A DNA stretch of 64,000 nucleotides from Burkholderiales bacterium (GCA_016213205.1 JACRAZ010000077.1:124001-188000); one strand, 5' to 3'; shown: positions 1-9,448, counted from the first letter of the stretch. Notes: generated by a model from the letters alone, not told the origin. Program-made: numbers and translations.

Positions 1-234
1 GCCTGGGCCGACACCCTGGTGCAGCGTCGTTGGCAGCGCCTGGCGCTGCGCCTGTGCGCCGCCGATTGCGAGCAACTGCTGTGGCGCGCCGCACAGCGCC
101 AGCTCCTGGGCAGCGGCCAGCGCTGGATCGACAGCACCCAGGCCACCGACGGCTGGGCGCTGTCCTCCGCGGGTCAGGCGTCGGTGATCGCCACGGCCGA
201 AGGGGTGGTGTCGGCGAACGCCGTCTCGCACTGA
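1..234 (+). CDS. C-terminal end of an unrecognised protein (partial)
   Basis: The reading frame is open from the first base to a TGA at 232-234, giving 77 residues of what is probably the carboxyl end of a gene beginning outside the window. The visible peptide is rich in Arg, Leu and Ala with several Trp and Cys (for example LRLCAADCEQLLW) and ends VSANAVSH. I recognise no family. Its last 61 bp overlap, antisense, the 3' end of the minus-strand gene ending at 174, so one of the two may not be real. Confidence is limited by lack of the N-terminus. Confidence 0.4.
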   Translation, partial: AWADTLVQRRWQRLALRLCAADCEQLLWRAAQRQLLGSGQRWIDSTQATDGWALSSAGQASVIATAEGVVSANAVSH

Positions 235-806
235 GCGCCGGCTGCCGGGCCGTCCGGCGGCGCCGGCAGTGCACGCAGCTGCGGTTCACAGAAGGCCGCC
301 AACTGCTGGCCGCTGATGCAGCCGGGCTCCCCGTGGTACCGCTTGGCGGCGCCGATGCCGGTGGCCAGGCATTCCAGCACCGGAGGCCCCGGATCGAACT
401 GGTAGACCACGTTGTGGCAACGCAGCAGTGCCACCGTCGGGCGCTGACGATCACCCGAGACCGCCATCGCCGCGACGATGCTCTGCAGCATGGCATCCAC
501 GCGCAGCTGGCGTTGCCAGTGTTCCGGGTCGTGCGGCCGGCGATCACCATTGCGGTGCGAGACACACAGCAAGCCATTGCCGTGCTCGAACACCGCGTCC
601 ACCGCAACCTGCAGATCACCCACCGTGTAGGCCTGGCGTTCGCCTTCGGCCTGATTTGGCTTCGGCAGGGCCGGCCTCAGCATCGGCAGCAAGCGTGCCA
701 CCCAGTCACCTTGGCCGTCCGCGTCCTGCGGATCGAAGAAATAGGCACGCACCGCCACGCCGAGCAACACCTGTTCGTCGTCCCAGTGCACTGGCGTTTC
801 CATCAT
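174..806 (-). CDS. hypothetical protein, 210 aa
   Basis: A 210-residue protein with no family I recognise. It starts with two tandem ATG codons; AAGGA lies just upstream, so either could be used. The protein is soluble-looking, with no signal peptide or membrane segment, and has several His and Cys residues in the second half (LLRCHNVVY, EPGCISG). It follows the 96-aa membrane-anchored gene by 10 bp on the same strand, suggesting co-transcription. The 3' end overlaps the partial gene on the opposite strand by 61 bp. Function unknown. Confidence 0.6.
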   Translation of the reverse strand: MMETPVHWDDEQVLLGVAVRAYFFDPQDADGQGDWVARLLPMLRPALPKPNQAEGERQAYTVGDLQVAVDAVFEHGNGLLCVSHRNGDRRPHDPEHWQRQLRVDAMLQSIVAAMAVSGDRQRPTVALLRCHNVVYQFDPGPPVLECLATGIGAAKRYHGEPGCISGQQLAAFCEPQLRALPAPPDGPAAGAQCETAFADTTPSAVAITDA

Positions 807-816
807 TGATTCCTTG

Positions 817-1107
817 TCATCGGGGCGCGCTGAGTTGCGCCTGCGGCGCAGCGTCCGATGCCGTCACGATCGACGCCACCCACCAGGCCGCGGCCAGCGC
901 CGTCAACAACACCACGGCCGTGACGACGCGCAGGGTGAGCGAGGTCTGCCGAACCGTGGCGGGCGCCACCGGCGACGGAGGACACACGCTTGTGCTGGCC
1001 GGCGTGTGCCGCACTTCGGCCAATGCATCGCTGGGATCCACCAGCACCCAGCGCACGCCACTCACGCCATTGGCATGCAGCGTCGAGGCGATCTGCACCT
1101 GGATCAT
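817..1107 (-). CDS. hypothetical single-span membrane protein, 96 aa
   Basis: A 96-residue protein with one clear hydrophobic segment at about residues 58-80 (LRVVTAVVLLTALAAAWWVA) after a mostly polar N-terminal half (start MIQVQIAS). The ATG at 1107 has an AAGGAA ribosome-binding site about 8 nt upstream, which favours this frame over the longer overlapping frame starting at 1138. It sits between two other unknown minus-strand genes with gaps of about 10 and 27 bp, so the three probably form an operon. No family recognised. Confidence 0.6.
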   Translation of the reverse strand: MIQVQIASTLHANGVSGVRWVLVDPSDALAEVRHTPASTSVCPPSPVAPATVRQTSLTLRVVTAVVLLTALAAAWWVASIVTASDAAPQAQLSAPR

Positions 1108-1134
1108 CGTGTCGGTTCCTTGAAGGCGGCGTGC

Positions 1135-1431
1135 TCAAGCGCCGAAGGCACTGGCGGTCGCGCTGGACGCGGGCTCGGCACTCGTCGCATCGGACGGCTC
1201 GGCCGTGCGGCGCAGGCTCGCCGCCAGGTCCATTGGCAACTGATGCTCGAAGGCCAGCCGCAGCGCCGCGCAGGCGGCACCGGCGGCGAAGCCGAAGGCC
1301 GCGAACACGATGCCAGCCAGGTGGTTGTCCGGTCGGCCCGCAAAGGCCCCCAGGCCCACCACGGCAAAGGCACAGGCCCAGCCGACGCCGGCCAGCGCAA
1401 CCAGCAGCAAGGAGGTGGTCAGGCGGTTCAT
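1135..1431 (-). CDS. hypothetical small membrane protein, 98 aa
   Basis: A 98-residue protein starting MNRLTTSLLL at 1431. Two hydrophobic stretches, about residues 4-28 and 36-58, are followed by a polar Ala/Ser-rich tail. A longer in-frame start exists upstream (1656), but it would run antisense through the thioesterase gene and adds a non-membrane, Arg/Ser-rich extension that looks like shadow sequence, so the internal ATG is chosen. It is the first gene of a likely three-gene minus-strand unit and is divergent from the thioesterase at 1505. Function unknown. Confidence 0.55.
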   Translation of the reverse strand: MNRLTTSLLLVALAGVGWACAFAVVGLGAFAGRPDNHLAGIVFAAFGFAAGAACAALRLAFEHQLPMDLAASLRRTAEPSDATSAEPASSATASAFGA

Positions 1432-1504
1432 GCCCAAAGCTTTCGGCAGGCCGGCTGCAAGCTTGAGCGGGCCCGCTGCCGACGCGGCGCTATGCTTTGT
1501 GCCC

Positions 1505-1987
1505 ATGACGACTCCGACCACCGTGCGATCGGCCGCGGAACAGGCCCGGCTCGACGCCGAACTGACCGACCTGGTCGAGCACAAAATCACGTTCAACCAG
1601 GTGCTCGGGCTGAAGGTGCAGCAACTGCGGCCGGAGTTCCTGGTGCGCTTTGCCATGCGCCCGGAACTCGTGGGCCACTACCACTACGGCCGGCTGCACG
1701 GCGGCGTGATTTCCGCCACGCTGGACGCAATGGGTGGCTGCGCCCTGATGCTGGCCATCGCCGACAAGCATGCCCACGAAAGTGCCGCGCAGGTGATGCA
1801 CCGCTTTGTGAAGATGGGCACGATCGACCTGCGCGTGGACTTCCTGCGCCAAGGCATGGGCACGTATTTCGTGGCGAGTGCCGAGGTCACGCGCCTGGGT
1901 GGCCGGGTCGGCTCCACCCAGATGCGGCTCGTCAACGACGAAGGCACGCTGATCGCCACCGCCGCAGCGGCCTACATCGTGAGCTGA
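1505..1987 (+). CDS. yigI: YigI-type hotdog-fold acyl-CoA thioesterase
   Basis: A 160-residue single hotdog-domain protein. It resembles the medium/long-chain acyl-CoA thioesterase family typified by E. coli YigI: an N-terminal helix, the segment FNQVLGL, the HGGVISATLD active-site helix (about residues 63-72), and the highly characteristic KMGTIDLRVDFLRQG stretch. It should hydrolyse acyl-CoA to free fatty acid and CoA in the cytoplasm. The frame extends upstream, but the ATG at 1505 is preferred because family members begin shortly before the helix. A TATGCT -10-like hexamer lies at 1491-1496, implying a very short leader. The next gene starts 5 bp downstream, so the two are probably co-transcribed. 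Confidence 0.85.
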   Translation: MTTPTTVRSAAEQARLDAELTDLVEHKITFNQVLGLKVQQLRPEFLVRFAMRPELVGHYHYGRLHGGVISATLDAMGGCALMLAIADKHAHESAAQVMHRFVKMGTIDLRVDFLRQGMGTYFVASAEVTRLGGRVGSTQMRLVNDEGTLIATAAAAYIVS

Positions 1988-1992
1988 AGCCG

Positions 1993-3084
1993 ATGCGCCG
2001 CCCTGCCCTGTTGCTGCTGCCCCTGCTGGTGATCAGCGTCCTGATCAGCACCGCGCCGGCCTTCGCGCAGCGCGGCGATGCCACGCCCCGCGCCGTCACG
2101 CCGCGCGGCCCGCTGCTGGCCGATGAGCTGGCCAACATCGACGTGTTTCGGCGCCTCTCGCCTTCGGTGGTGCACATCACCACGCTGGAGATGTCGCGTG
2201 ACTTCTTCTCGCGTGCCGTGCAGCAGGTGCCGCGTGGCACCGGCACGGGTTTCGTGTGGGACAACCACGGCCATGTGGTGACCAACTTCCACGTGATCCA
2301 GGGTGGCGACGCCGCGCGCGTGACGCTGGCCGACCAAACCACCCACCGGGCAAGCCTGGTCGGCGCCTTCCCCGACCGCGACCTCGCGGTGCTGAAGATC
2401 GAGTTGCCGCGCGAGCGGCTGACCCCGATCCCGCTGGGCACCAGCCGTGACCTGCTGGTGGGCCAGCGGGTCTATGCCATCGGCAACCCGTTTGGCCTGG
2501 ACCAGACGCTGACCACCGGCATCGTCAGCGCGCTCAACCGCGAGATCGAGTCGGCGAACCAGCGCACGATCCGCGGCGTGATCCAGACAGATGCGGCCAT
2601 CAACCCCGGGAACTCCGGCGGCCCGCTGCTCGATTCGGCCGGCCGCCTGATTGGCGTGAACACCGCGATCTACAGCCCTTCCGGGGCCAGCGCGGGCATC
2701 GGCTTCGCGATTCCGGTGGACGAGGTGAATCGCATCGTGCCGCGGCTGATCCGCGACGGGCGCATCACGCGCCCCGCGCTGGGTATCGCGGCCGCATCGG
2801 AAGGCATGCAACGTGCGCTGCGCCTGCCCGAGGGCGTGGCGCTGGTACAGGTGGCGCCGGGCGGCCCCGCGGCAAAGGCCGGGCTGCAGGCCTTTGCCCG
2901 CGGAGCCGATGGCGGCATCGTCGCCGGCGACGTGATCACCGCCATCAACGACGAACCGGTGAAGACCCTGGACGACATGCTCACGGTGCTGGAGCGCCAC
3001 CAGCCGGGCGACCGGGTGACCGTGACGCTCTGGCGCAGCGGCCGCACGCGCAAGCAGGCCGTGCAGCTGGGCAGCGGGGACTGA
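1993..3084 (+). CDS. DegP/DegQ-type trypsin-like periplasmic serine protease with one PDZ domain
   Basis: A 363-residue HtrA-family protease. Residues 1-25 form a Sec signal peptide ending APAFAQ, placing it in the periplasm. The trypsin-like domain (about 45-260) shows the full catalytic triad: His100 in VVTNFHV, Asp130 in PDRDLAVLK, and Ser208 in INPGNSGGPLL. A single PDZ domain occupies about 270-355 (LVQVAPGGPAAKAGL ... GDVITAINDEPV). With one PDZ it resembles DegS or the shorter HtrA forms, but it lacks an obvious permanent membrane anchor. It probably degrades misfolded envelope proteins. It starts 5 bp after the thioesterase gene. Very confident in family, less in the exact Deg subtype. 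Confidence 0.92.
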   Translation: MRRPALLLLPLLVISVLISTAPAFAQRGDATPRAVTPRGPLLADELANIDVFRRLSPSVVHITTLEMSRDFFSRAVQQVPRGTGTGFVWDNHGHVVTNFHVIQGGDAARVTLADQTTHRASLVGAFPDRDLAVLKIELPRERLTPIPLGTSRDLLVGQRVYAIGNPFGLDQTLTTGIVSALNREIESANQRTIRGVIQTDAAINPGNSGGPLLDSAGRLIGVNTAIYSPSGASAGIGFAIPVDEVNRIVPRLIRDGRITRPALGIAAASEGMQRALRLPEGVALVQVAPGGPAAKAGLQAFARGADGGIVAGDVITAINDEPVKTLDDMLTVLERHQPGDRVTVTLWRSGRTRKQAVQLGSGD

Positions 3085-3101
3085 CGCGCCACAAGCACCG
3101 A

Positions 3102-3119
3102 GGCGGCCCGCAGGCCGCC
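3102..3119. terminator. possible terminator hairpin between convergent genes
   Basis: GGCGGCC and GGCCGCC form a 7-bp stem around the tetraloop CGCA, between the protease stop (3084) and the chemoreceptor stop (3139). There is no T-tract, so intrinsic termination is uncertain. Confidence 0.35.
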
Positions 3120-3138
3120 CCGGGATGCGCTGCGTCGT

Positions 3139-4647
3139 TCAGGCCACGCGGAACGCCGCCACCGCCTGCGCCAGGCGGGCGGCCTGCTCGCGCATGCTGG
3201 CCGCTGCGGCGGCAGATTGCTCCACCAGCGCGGCGTTCTGCTGCGTCATCTGGTCGAGCTGCGTCACCGCCTGGTTCACCTGGCTGATGCCGCCCGATTG
3301 TTCGCTGGCCGCGGCGCTGATCTCGCCGATGATGTCGGTCACGCGCTTGACGCCGCCCACGATCTCCTGCATTGCGCCGCCGGTGTCCTGCACCAGCTTG
3401 GCGCCGCTCTCCACCTTCTCGCTGGAGGCGACGATCAGGCTCTTGATCTCGCGCGCGGCCTGGGCCGAACGCTGTGCCAGGGTGCGCACCTCGCCGGCCA
3501 CCACCGCGAAGCCGCGGCCCTGCTCGCCGGCGCGGGCGGCTTCCACCGCCGCGTTCAGCGCCAGGATGTTGGTCTGGAACGCGATGCCGTCGATCACGCC
3601 GATGATCTCGCTGATCTTGCGCGAGGCGGTGTTGATCTCGTCCATGCTGGACATGACGCGCTCCACCATGCCACCGCCGCGGTTGGCCGCCGCGGCGGCC
3701 GCGCCGGCCATCGGGTTGGCCTGCTGCGCGGCGTCGGCGCTCTGACGCACGCTGCCCGTCAGGTGTTCCATCGACGACGCGGTTTCCTGCAGGCTGGAGG
3801 CCGTGGCTTCGGTGCGCGTGCTCAGGTCCTGGTTGCCTGAGGCGATCTCGCCGGAGGCGGTGGCAATCGAGTCGGTGGCCTGCCGGATCAGGCCGATGGT
3901 GTGACCCAGCTTGCCGGCCATCTCGGCCAGGGCCGCGTTGAGCGAACGCTGGTCGCCACTGGCCACCTGGGCCTTCACCGCCAGGTTGCCGTCGGCCACG
4001 TGGCGCATCATCGCGTGCAGGTCGGTGGGCTCGGCGCCCAGGTCGCGCCAGACCGAGCGCACGATGAGCCACGACGCCACGCCCAGCACGCCCAGCACCA
4101 CCAGGCCGGTGGCCAGGTTGACCCACAGCATGCTGGTCACGCCGCGATCCGCAGCCGCCTGGCGGTCCAGCGTGGCCTGCAGGGCCTGCTCGGAGCGGGC
4201 CTTGACCAGCTTGTCGAGCTTGCCCTGCGCCTCCTGCATGCGCTTGACCTGGTCGCCCAGGTCGCCCTTGCTGAGCATGGCCCGCGTGGCACCAAGCGCC
4301 GCGGTCTGGTAAGGATCGAACGCCGATTTCAGTTCACGCGCCTGGTCGGCCTTGCCGGCGATCTTTTCCATCGCGGCCAGGGTTTCGTGCGTCTTTCCCA
4401 CGATCACCTGCACGTCCTTGAGCTTGTCCGCATCGCCTTCGGCCGCGGCCGACTGCAGGTTCAGGCGGAACTGCTCAATGCCGCGGTCGACGCGCTGCAC
4501 ATGATCGAGGTAGGTGTTGTCGACACTTCGCAGTTCCTGCAGCGAGGCCGACGTGCGTGCCCCGACGACGTAGCTCACGGCAGTGCCAACGACGAACACC
4601 CCCGCCGCGCACAGCGGCAACATCCAGATCTTGGTACGGAACTTCAC
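3139..4647 (-). CDS. methyl-accepting chemotaxis protein
   Basis: A 502-residue transmembrane chemoreceptor. TM1 lies at about 7-28 ([14 protein letters not shown]), followed by a roughly 150-residue helical periplasmic ligand domain of four-helix-bundle type, TM2 at about 165-190 ([13 protein letters not shown]), a HAMP linker, and a cytoplasmic signalling helix pair. The hairpin tip reads [20 protein letters not shown] followed by [19 protein letters not shown], which binds CheA/CheW. The GTG start at 4647 is chosen because AGGAG lies 8 nt upstream; the longer frame reaches into the preceding gene. It is last in a unit porin - PstS-like protein - chemoreceptor (gaps 10 and 31 bp), which suggests its ligand may be delivered by the periplasmic partner. 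No CWIIP-like C-terminal tether is present. Confidence 0.93.
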   Translation of the reverse strand: MKFRTKIWMLPLCAAGVFVVGTAVSYVVGARTSASLQELRSVDNTYLDHVQRVDRGIEQFRLNLQSAAAEGDADKLKDVQVIVGKTHETLAAMEKIAGKADQARELKSAFDPYQTAALGATRAMLSKGDLGDQVKRMQEAQGKLDKLVKARSEQALQATLDRQAAADRGVTSMLWVNLATGLVVLGVLGVASWLIVRSVWRDLGAEPTDLHAMMRHVADGNLAVKAQVASGDQRSLNAALAEMAGKLGHTIGLIRQATDSIATASGEIASGNQDLSTRTEATASSLQETASSMEHLTGSVRQSADAAQQANPMAGAAAAAANRGGGMVERVMSSMDEINTASRKISEIIGVIDGIAFQTNILALNAAVEAARAGEQGRGFAVVAGEVRTLAQRSAQAAREIKSLIVASSEKVESGAKLVQDTGGAMQEIVGGVKRVTDIIGEISAAASEQSGGISQVNQAVTQLDQMTQQNAALVEQSAAAAASMREQAARLAQAVAAFRVA

Positions 4648-4678
4648 GGCATTCACTCCTGACCGGTCACGGCCTCGA

Positions 4679-5074
4679 TCAATCCAGCGACAGCACGGCC
4701 TTGACGGTGCCGTCCACGGCGGTCTTCTCGATGTAACCAACGCCCTTGGGGTCGGCCGCCACGGCCTTCTTCACCGCGGCGGAATCGGGCAGTTGCTTGG
4801 GCGCCTGGCCCTTGCCGGAGAACACGATGCGCGACCAGGTGGACTTCACCTGCGCCACGTCGCGGCCGGTGGCCTTCTTGTAGAACTCTGCATAGATGGG
4901 TGAGCTCTCTGGCTGGTCCACCGGGTTGAGCGCCTGGTTCTTGCCGAGGTAGAGCTCGGCCACCTGGTCCTTGGTGAGCGGGCCCACGGCCGGGTTGGCG
5001 ATCACGACCAGGTCGGCGGCGGAAGCGGCGCCCGCGGCCATCAGCGCAGCGATGACGATCACATGTGATTTCAT
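4679..5074 (-). CDS. short PstS-like phosphate-type periplasmic binding protein
   Basis: A 131-residue exported protein with a signal peptide at 1-19 ([19 protein letters not shown]). The mature part resembles one lobe of a PstS-type periplasmic binding protein: [24 protein letters not shown] near the start, [12 protein letters not shown], and [18 protein letters not shown] at the end. Full PstS proteins are about 340 residues, so this is a single-lobe relative of the short form often annotated as phosphate ABC transporter substrate-binding protein. No Pst permease or ATPase genes are nearby. It lies between a porin (10 bp upstream) and a chemoreceptor (31 bp downstream), so a sensing role, rather than transport, is plausible but inferred. 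Confidence 0.8.
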   Translation of the reverse strand: MKSHVIVIAALMAAGAASAADLVVIANPAVGPLTKDQVAELYLGKNQALNPVDQPESSPIYAEFYKKATGRDVAQVKSTWSRIVFSGKGQAPKQLPDSAAVKKAVAADPKGVGYIEKTAVDGTVKAVLSLD

Positions 5075-5084
5075 GGCTGGCTCC

Positions 5085-6362
5085 TCAGAACACGAAGTCG
5101 ACCACGGCGGTCACGAGATTGACCTTGGCGCCGGTGAAGGTCGGCAACGGCTTCGCGAAGTAGCCGCTCGAGCCGGTGCCGGTCTCCGCGCGCTCGTACT
5201 GCAGCTTGATCGCCACGTTTCGGATGGCATCCCAGCGCACGCCCACGGTGGCGCTCTTCTGCGTCGGGTTGATGCCGCGCTGCGCGGCCTGGATGCCCGC
5301 GGTCAGTGCCGCTGCGCCGGCCGCCAGCGGCGGTGCGCCGGAGACATCGATGCCCTTCTCCAGCGTGAAGGAGCTTCGTGCCGATGCCAGCCCCACATAG
5401 GGGGTGAAGCTGCCGATGCGGTAGCCCGCCAGCAGGTGCCAGGCCTTGATGTCGCCTTGCAGGCCCTCGGCCTTGCCGAACACGTACTCGCCCATCGCGA
5501 ACCAATCGCCCGGGTCGTAGTTCAGGCCCACCGACACATTGGATTGATGCACATCGAGCGTGCTGTATTTCTTCACCAGTGCGTTCGCGGATGCGGCCGC
5601 GGTCTGGAAGCCCGGCACTGGCACGGCGCCTGCAGCGCCGGCGAACTGGCGCAGCCCGGCAAACAGGGGCTCGATCTGCGCACTGACGAAGTCGACCTTC
5701 GCGTCAAAGAAGCTGACATGGGCTGTCCAGGAGCCCAGTTCCAGCGTGTCGCTGAAGCCAGTGGCCTGCTTCGACTTCACGCGGGTGCCGCTGGCGGCCT
5801 CGGTCTTGCGCGTCCCGTAGTAGACCTGCAGCACGTTGCGCGCCTCGCCCAGGCGGGTCTGCCAGCTGATGTCGATGCCGTCGTTGCTGGTGATCGGCAT
5901 GATGCTGAACACCTCCACCGGCGGGTGGGCCCAGGTGTACGAATAGCCCACCTGGCGCGTCTCCGAGATCATGTAGGGCGGCAGCGCGATGCGGCCCACG
6001 CGCACGCTGAAGTTGTCGCTGAACTTGTACTTGAGGTTGGCCCACTCCACCTCGGGGCGGAAGCTGTTGTCGCCCTGGTGCTGCGACACCACCTGCACCA
6101 CGGCCTCGAGCTTGTCGCCGAACTTCAGGTTCATCTGGCCACCGAGCTTGGTGTCGGGGCCCCAGTCGGTCTGGCGCGTGAGGCCAGCGCCGTTGGGCTG
6201 CAGGCGGGTGGTCACGTAGTCGGCACCCCGGTTGTCGGAGTGCACGAAGCCCACCGAGCCAAAGCCACTGAACTTGTAGTCGAAGCTGGACTGCGCTTGT
6301 GCAGACATGGCCATGCCCAGTGAGGCAATGGCCCCTGCGACGGCGCTGAGGGATATCTTCAT
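5085..6362 (-). CDS. outer-membrane porin-like beta-barrel protein
   Basis: A 425-residue secreted beta-barrel protein. The signal peptide is residues 1-22 (ending MAMSAQAQ), followed by FDYKFSGFGSVGFVHSDN, alternating amphipathic strands rich in Tyr/Phe, and a terminal Phe (VVDFVF) as expected for BAM-dependent outer-membrane proteins. I place it with porin/phosphate-selective-type barrels but cannot name the substrate. The ATG at 6362 is chosen because a signal peptide follows directly and GGAGAAG lies upstream; a longer frame adds an Arg-rich non-export leader. It is the first gene of the minus-strand unit with the PstS-like and chemoreceptor genes. Confidence 0.85.
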   Translation of the reverse strand: MKISLSAVAGAIASLGMAMSAQAQSSFDYKFSGFGSVGFVHSDNRGADYVTTRLQPNGAGLTRQTDWGPDTKLGGQMNLKFGDKLEAVVQVVSQHQGDNSFRPEVEWANLKYKFSDNFSVRVGRIALPPYMISETRQVGYSYTWAHPPVEVFSIMPITSNDGIDISWQTRLGEARNVLQVYYGTRKTEAASGTRVKSKQATGFSDTLELGSWTAHVSFFDAKVDFVSAQIEPLFAGLRQFAGAAGAVPVPGFQTAAASANALVKKYSTLDVHQSNVSVGLNYDPGDWFAMGEYVFGKAEGLQGDIKAWHLLAGYRIGSFTPYVGLASARSSFTLEKGIDVSGAPPLAAGAAALTAGIQAAQRGINPTQKSATVGVRWDAIRNVAIKLQYERAETGTGSSGYFAKPLPTFTGAKVNLVTAVVDFVF

Positions 6363-6722
6363 CTCGATTCTTCTCCGGTGGCGTGTTGGGTCGTTCCGTA
6401 TGGCGGCGAGCGGCTTCTCAGCCGCGGTGCCATCTCGTGTCAGGAGTTGCAGGTACCGCCGTGGGGTATTTGAGTCTCCAGGGTCACCAGGCAATCGACA
6501 GAAATGAACCCGACTTGACCACCTACTGCACTGCAGACGTGACTTGCGGCCGATCGGCCGGCCCGGTCTTGACTGCAATCAAGTGATCAAGGCGCTGACG
6601 CGACCGGCCGATTGGTCGACACGGCACGCACCCGAGGAAGCGGTGCCAAGGCGGCGGAACGGGGCGGCCGGGCCGCTGCGTTACGATGCGCTCCCGCCCG
6701 TTCTGCACTGCTGCTGTCACCC
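6363..6722. other. 360-bp intergenic region between divergent porin and thrH
   Basis: No gene is visible. The stretch must hold divergent promoters for the porin unit and thrH. I see an inverted repeat CTTGA-N6-TCAAG at 6568-6583 and a GC palindrome around 6548-6562 (GCCGATCGGC), but no convincing -35/-10 pair. A TTACGAT element sits about 40 nt upstream of thrH. Confidence 0.4.
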
Positions 6723-7340
6723 ATGCAAGTCGTCTGCCTTGATCTCGAAGGCGTGCTCGTGCCCGAGATCTGGATCGAGTTTTCCAACCGCACCGGCATT
6801 CCGGAGTTCCGCCGCACCACCCGCGATGAACCCGACTACGACAAGCTGATGCGCTTTCGCCTCGCGCTGCTGCGCGAGCGCGGCCTGAAGCTGGCAGACA
6901 TCCAGGACGTGATCGCCGGCATGGCGCCGCTCGAGGGCGCGAAGGATTTCCTCGACGACCTGCGCGGCCGCTACCAGGTGATCATCCTGTCGGACACCTT
7001 CTACGAGTTTGCCGACCCGCTGATGCGGCAGCTGGGCCGCCCCACGCTCTTCTGCCACAAGCTCGAGATCGACGGCGAAGGCTTCGTCGCCGACTACAAG
7101 CTGCGCCAGCCCGACCAGAAGCGCCAGGCCGTGAACGCGCTGCGCCTGCTGAACTTCCAGGTCATCGCCGCGGGCGACAGCTACAACGACACCGGCATGC
7201 TCAGCGCCGCGCATGCGGGCTTCTTCATCCACCCGCCCGAATCCATCGTGGCGCAGTTCCCGCAATTCCCGGTGAACCGCAACTACGCCGAGCTCAAGGC
7301 CAACATCGACGGCGCCGCCGCCCGTTTGCGAAACCCGTGA
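6723..7340 (+). CDS. thrH: ThrH-type phosphoserine phosphatase / homoserine phosphotransferase
   Basis: A 205-residue HAD-superfamily enzyme, exactly the length of Pseudomonas ThrH. Family members dephosphorylate phosphoserine and can transfer the phosphate to homoserine, linking serine and threonine synthesis. Motif I reads CLDLEGVLVPE: the nucleophile is Asp7, and the second acidic residue is Glu9 rather than Asp, as in ThrH. Motif II is IILSDTFYEF, and motif III is the AAGDSYNDTGML segment near residue 155. The frame continues upstream, but the ATG at 6723 gives the family length. Cytoplasmic. No threonine-pathway genes are adjacent. Confidence 0.93.
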   Translation: MQVVCLDLEGVLVPEIWIEFSNRTGIPEFRRTTRDEPDYDKLMRFRLALLRERGLKLADIQDVIAGMAPLEGAKDFLDDLRGRYQVIILSDTFYEFADPLMRQLGRPTLFCHKLEIDGEGFVADYKLRQPDQKRQAVNALRLLNFQVIAAGDSYNDTGMLSAAHAGFFIHPPESIVAQFPQFPVNRNYAELKANIDGAAARLRNP

Positions 7341-7412
7341 TCCGAGGCTTTTGACCAGCGCGTGCCGGGGCGCGCCGCCTAAAATCGCCGGCTTCCCACC
7401 GAAAGGCGCCTC

Positions 7413-9410
7413 ATGCCTGCCCCGCGCCACCTCGAACTGCTGGCCCCCGCGCGTGATGCCGACATCGGCATCGCCGCCATCGACCATGGCGCCGATGCGG
7501 TGTACATCGGCGGCCCCGACTTCGGCGCGCGCGCCAATGCCGGCAACACCGTGGCCGACATCGAGCGCCTGGCGCGCCACGCGCACCGCTTCAACGCGCG
7601 CATCTTCGTCACGCTGAACACCATCCTGCGCGACGACGAGCTCGAGCCCGCACGCCGGCTGGCCTGGCAGCTGCACGAGGCGGGTGCCGATGCGCTGATC
7701 GTGCAGGACATGGGCCTGCTCGAGCTGGACATGCCACCGCTGCAGCTGCATGCCAGCACGCAGACCGACATCCGCACGCCCGAGAAAGCCCGCTTCCTGC
7801 AGGACGTGGGCTTCTCGCAGATGGTGCTGGCGCGCGAACTCACGCTGCCGCAGATCCAGGCCATTGCCGCCGAGGTGCGTGAGGCCACGCTGGAGTTCTT
7901 CATCCACGGCGCGCTGTGCGTGGCCTACTCGGGCCAGTGCTACATCAGCCACGCGCACACCGGGCGCAGCGCCAACCGGGGCAACTGCTCGCAGGAATGC
8001 CGCCTGCCCTACACGGTGACCGATGCGCAAGGCCGCATCGTGGCGCACGAGAAGCACGTGTTGTCCCTCAAGGACAACAACCAGAGCGACAACCTGCGCG
8101 CGTTGGTCGATGCGGGGATCCGCAGCTTCAAGATCGAGGGCCGCTACAAGGACATGGGCTACGTGAAGAACGTGACCGCCCATTACCGCCAGCTCTTCGA
8201 TGCGCTCATCGAGGGTGATGGCAGCCTGGCGCGCGCGAGTTCCGGTCGCACCACGTTCCTGTTCACACCGGATCCGGAGCGCAACTTCAACCGCAGCGCC
8301 ACCGATTACTTCGTCAATGGCCGCCAGGAAGACATCGGCGCCTTCGACACCCCCAAGCATGCCGGCATCCCGCTGGGCGAGGTGCTGAGGGTGGGGCCGG
8401 ATCACTTCGATGTCCAGCTGAGCGAAGGTGTGGGCCCGCTGAACAACGGCGACGGCCTGACCTGGTGGGACCTGCAGCACGAACTCTGCGGCGTGCACCT
8501 GAACGTGGTGCGCCCGCTGGACGAGGCCGGGCGCCAGTGGCGCGTGTTCCCCAACGAGCCGATGAGCGAGCTGAAGGACCTGCGCCGCGACACGGCACTG
8601 CACCGCAACCGCGACATGGCCTGGGACCGCCAGCTCGACCGCAAGAGCTCAGATCGCCGCATCGGCGTGAACCTGCGGTTGGACGAAGTGCCCGAAGGCT
8701 TCGTGCTCACGCTCACGGACGACGACGGCCACCTCGGACATGCCACGCTGGTGCAGCCGCACCAGCCGGCCCAGCACCCGGAACGTGCACAGCAGACACT
8801 GCGCGAGCATCTGGGCAAGCTGGGCGGCACGATCTTCGAGCCGCGCGAGATCGAGCTCGCCACGCGCCAGGCCTGGTTCCTGCCGGCCGGTGCCGTGAAC
8901 GGCCTGCGCCGTGACGCGGTGGCGGCCCTCGAGGCCGCACGCGCTGCAGGCCACCGGCCGCTGCCGCGCGCGCGGCCGGTCGAGCCACCGGTGCCCTACC
9001 CGGACGACACGCTGAGCTACCTGGCCAACGTGTACAACCACAAGGCGCGCGACTTCTACGCCCGCCATGGCGTGAAGGTGATCGAGGCCGCCTACGAAAG
9101 CCACGAGGCCCTGGGCGAAGCCAGCCTGATGATCACCAAGCACTGCGTGCGCTACAGCCTGAGCCTGTGCCCCAAGCAGGCCAAGGGCGTGACCGGCGTG
9201 CAGGGCACGGTGCGTGCCGAGCCGCTGACCATCCGCCACGGCGACGAGACCCTCATGCTGCGCTTCGATTGCAAGCCCTGCGAGATGCACGTGGTGGGCC
9301 GCATCAAGCGCAACGTGTTGCAGCAGGCCGCGGCGGTGCCGATGCAGTTCTACCGCACGCGGCCCGGCGAGCGCAGCCGGGCCACCGCTGCGAAGGCCAG
9401 CGCCGGCTGA
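7413..9410 (+). CDS. rlhA: RlhA, 23S rRNA 5-hydroxycytidine (C2501) synthase, U32 family
   Basis: A 665-residue U32-peptidase-family protein, closely matching the architecture of E. coli RlhA (YdcP), which is needed for 5-hydroxycytidine at position 2501 of 23S rRNA. Visible hallmarks are [33 protein letters not shown], the Cys-bearing block [19 protein letters not shown] followed by CSQECRLPY (about residues 170-195), [16 protein letters not shown], and a C-terminal block with [14 protein letters not shown] and [10 protein letters not shown]. The paired Cys residues probably bind an Fe-S cluster. A TAAAAT box lies at 7380-7385, about 27 nt before the ATG. It is followed 38 bp later by a histidine kinase gene. 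Confidence 0.93.
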   Translation: MPAPRHLELLAPARDADIGIAAIDHGADAVYIGGPDFGARANAGNTVADIERLARHAHRFNARIFVTLNTILRDDELEPARRLAWQLHEAGADALIVQDMGLLELDMPPLQLHASTQTDIRTPEKARFLQDVGFSQMVLARELTLPQIQAIAAEVREATLEFFIHGALCVAYSGQCYISHAHTGRSANRGNCSQECRLPYTVTDAQGRIVAHEKHVLSLKDNNQSDNLRALVDAGIRSFKIEGRYKDMGYVKNVTAHYRQLFDALIEGDGSLARASSGRTTFLFTPDPERNFNRSATDYFVNGRQEDIGAFDTPKHAGIPLGEVLRVGPDHFDVQLSEGVGPLNNGDGLTWWDLQHELCGVHLNVVRPLDEAGRQWRVFPNEPMSELKDLRRDTALHRNRDMAWDRQLDRKSSDRRIGVNLRLDEVPEGFVLTLTDDDGHLGHATLVQPHQPAQHPERAQQTLREHLGKLGGTIFEPREIELATRQAWFLPAGAVNGLRRDAVAALEAARAAGHRPLPRARPVEPPVPYPDDTLSYLANVYNHKARDFYARHGVKVIEAAYESHEALGEASLMITKHCVRYSLSLCPKQAKGVTGVQGTVRAEPLTIRHGDETLMLRFDCKPCEMHVVGRIKRNVLQQAAAVPMQFYRTRPGERSRATAAKASAG

Positions 9411-9448
9411 GCGCGGCCAGGGCGCCCGACCTCGACCCAGGACAGACC

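Noticed and set aside
4679-5074. Complete Pst phosphate transport operon
   Set aside because: Only a single-lobe binding protein is present, with no PstC, PstA or PstB genes.
6717-8603. 628-aa minus-strand ORF over thrH and rlhA
   Set aside because: Antisense shadow of high-GC coding DNA; composition is His/Arg/Gly-rich with no recognisable family, while both plus-strand genes are clear.
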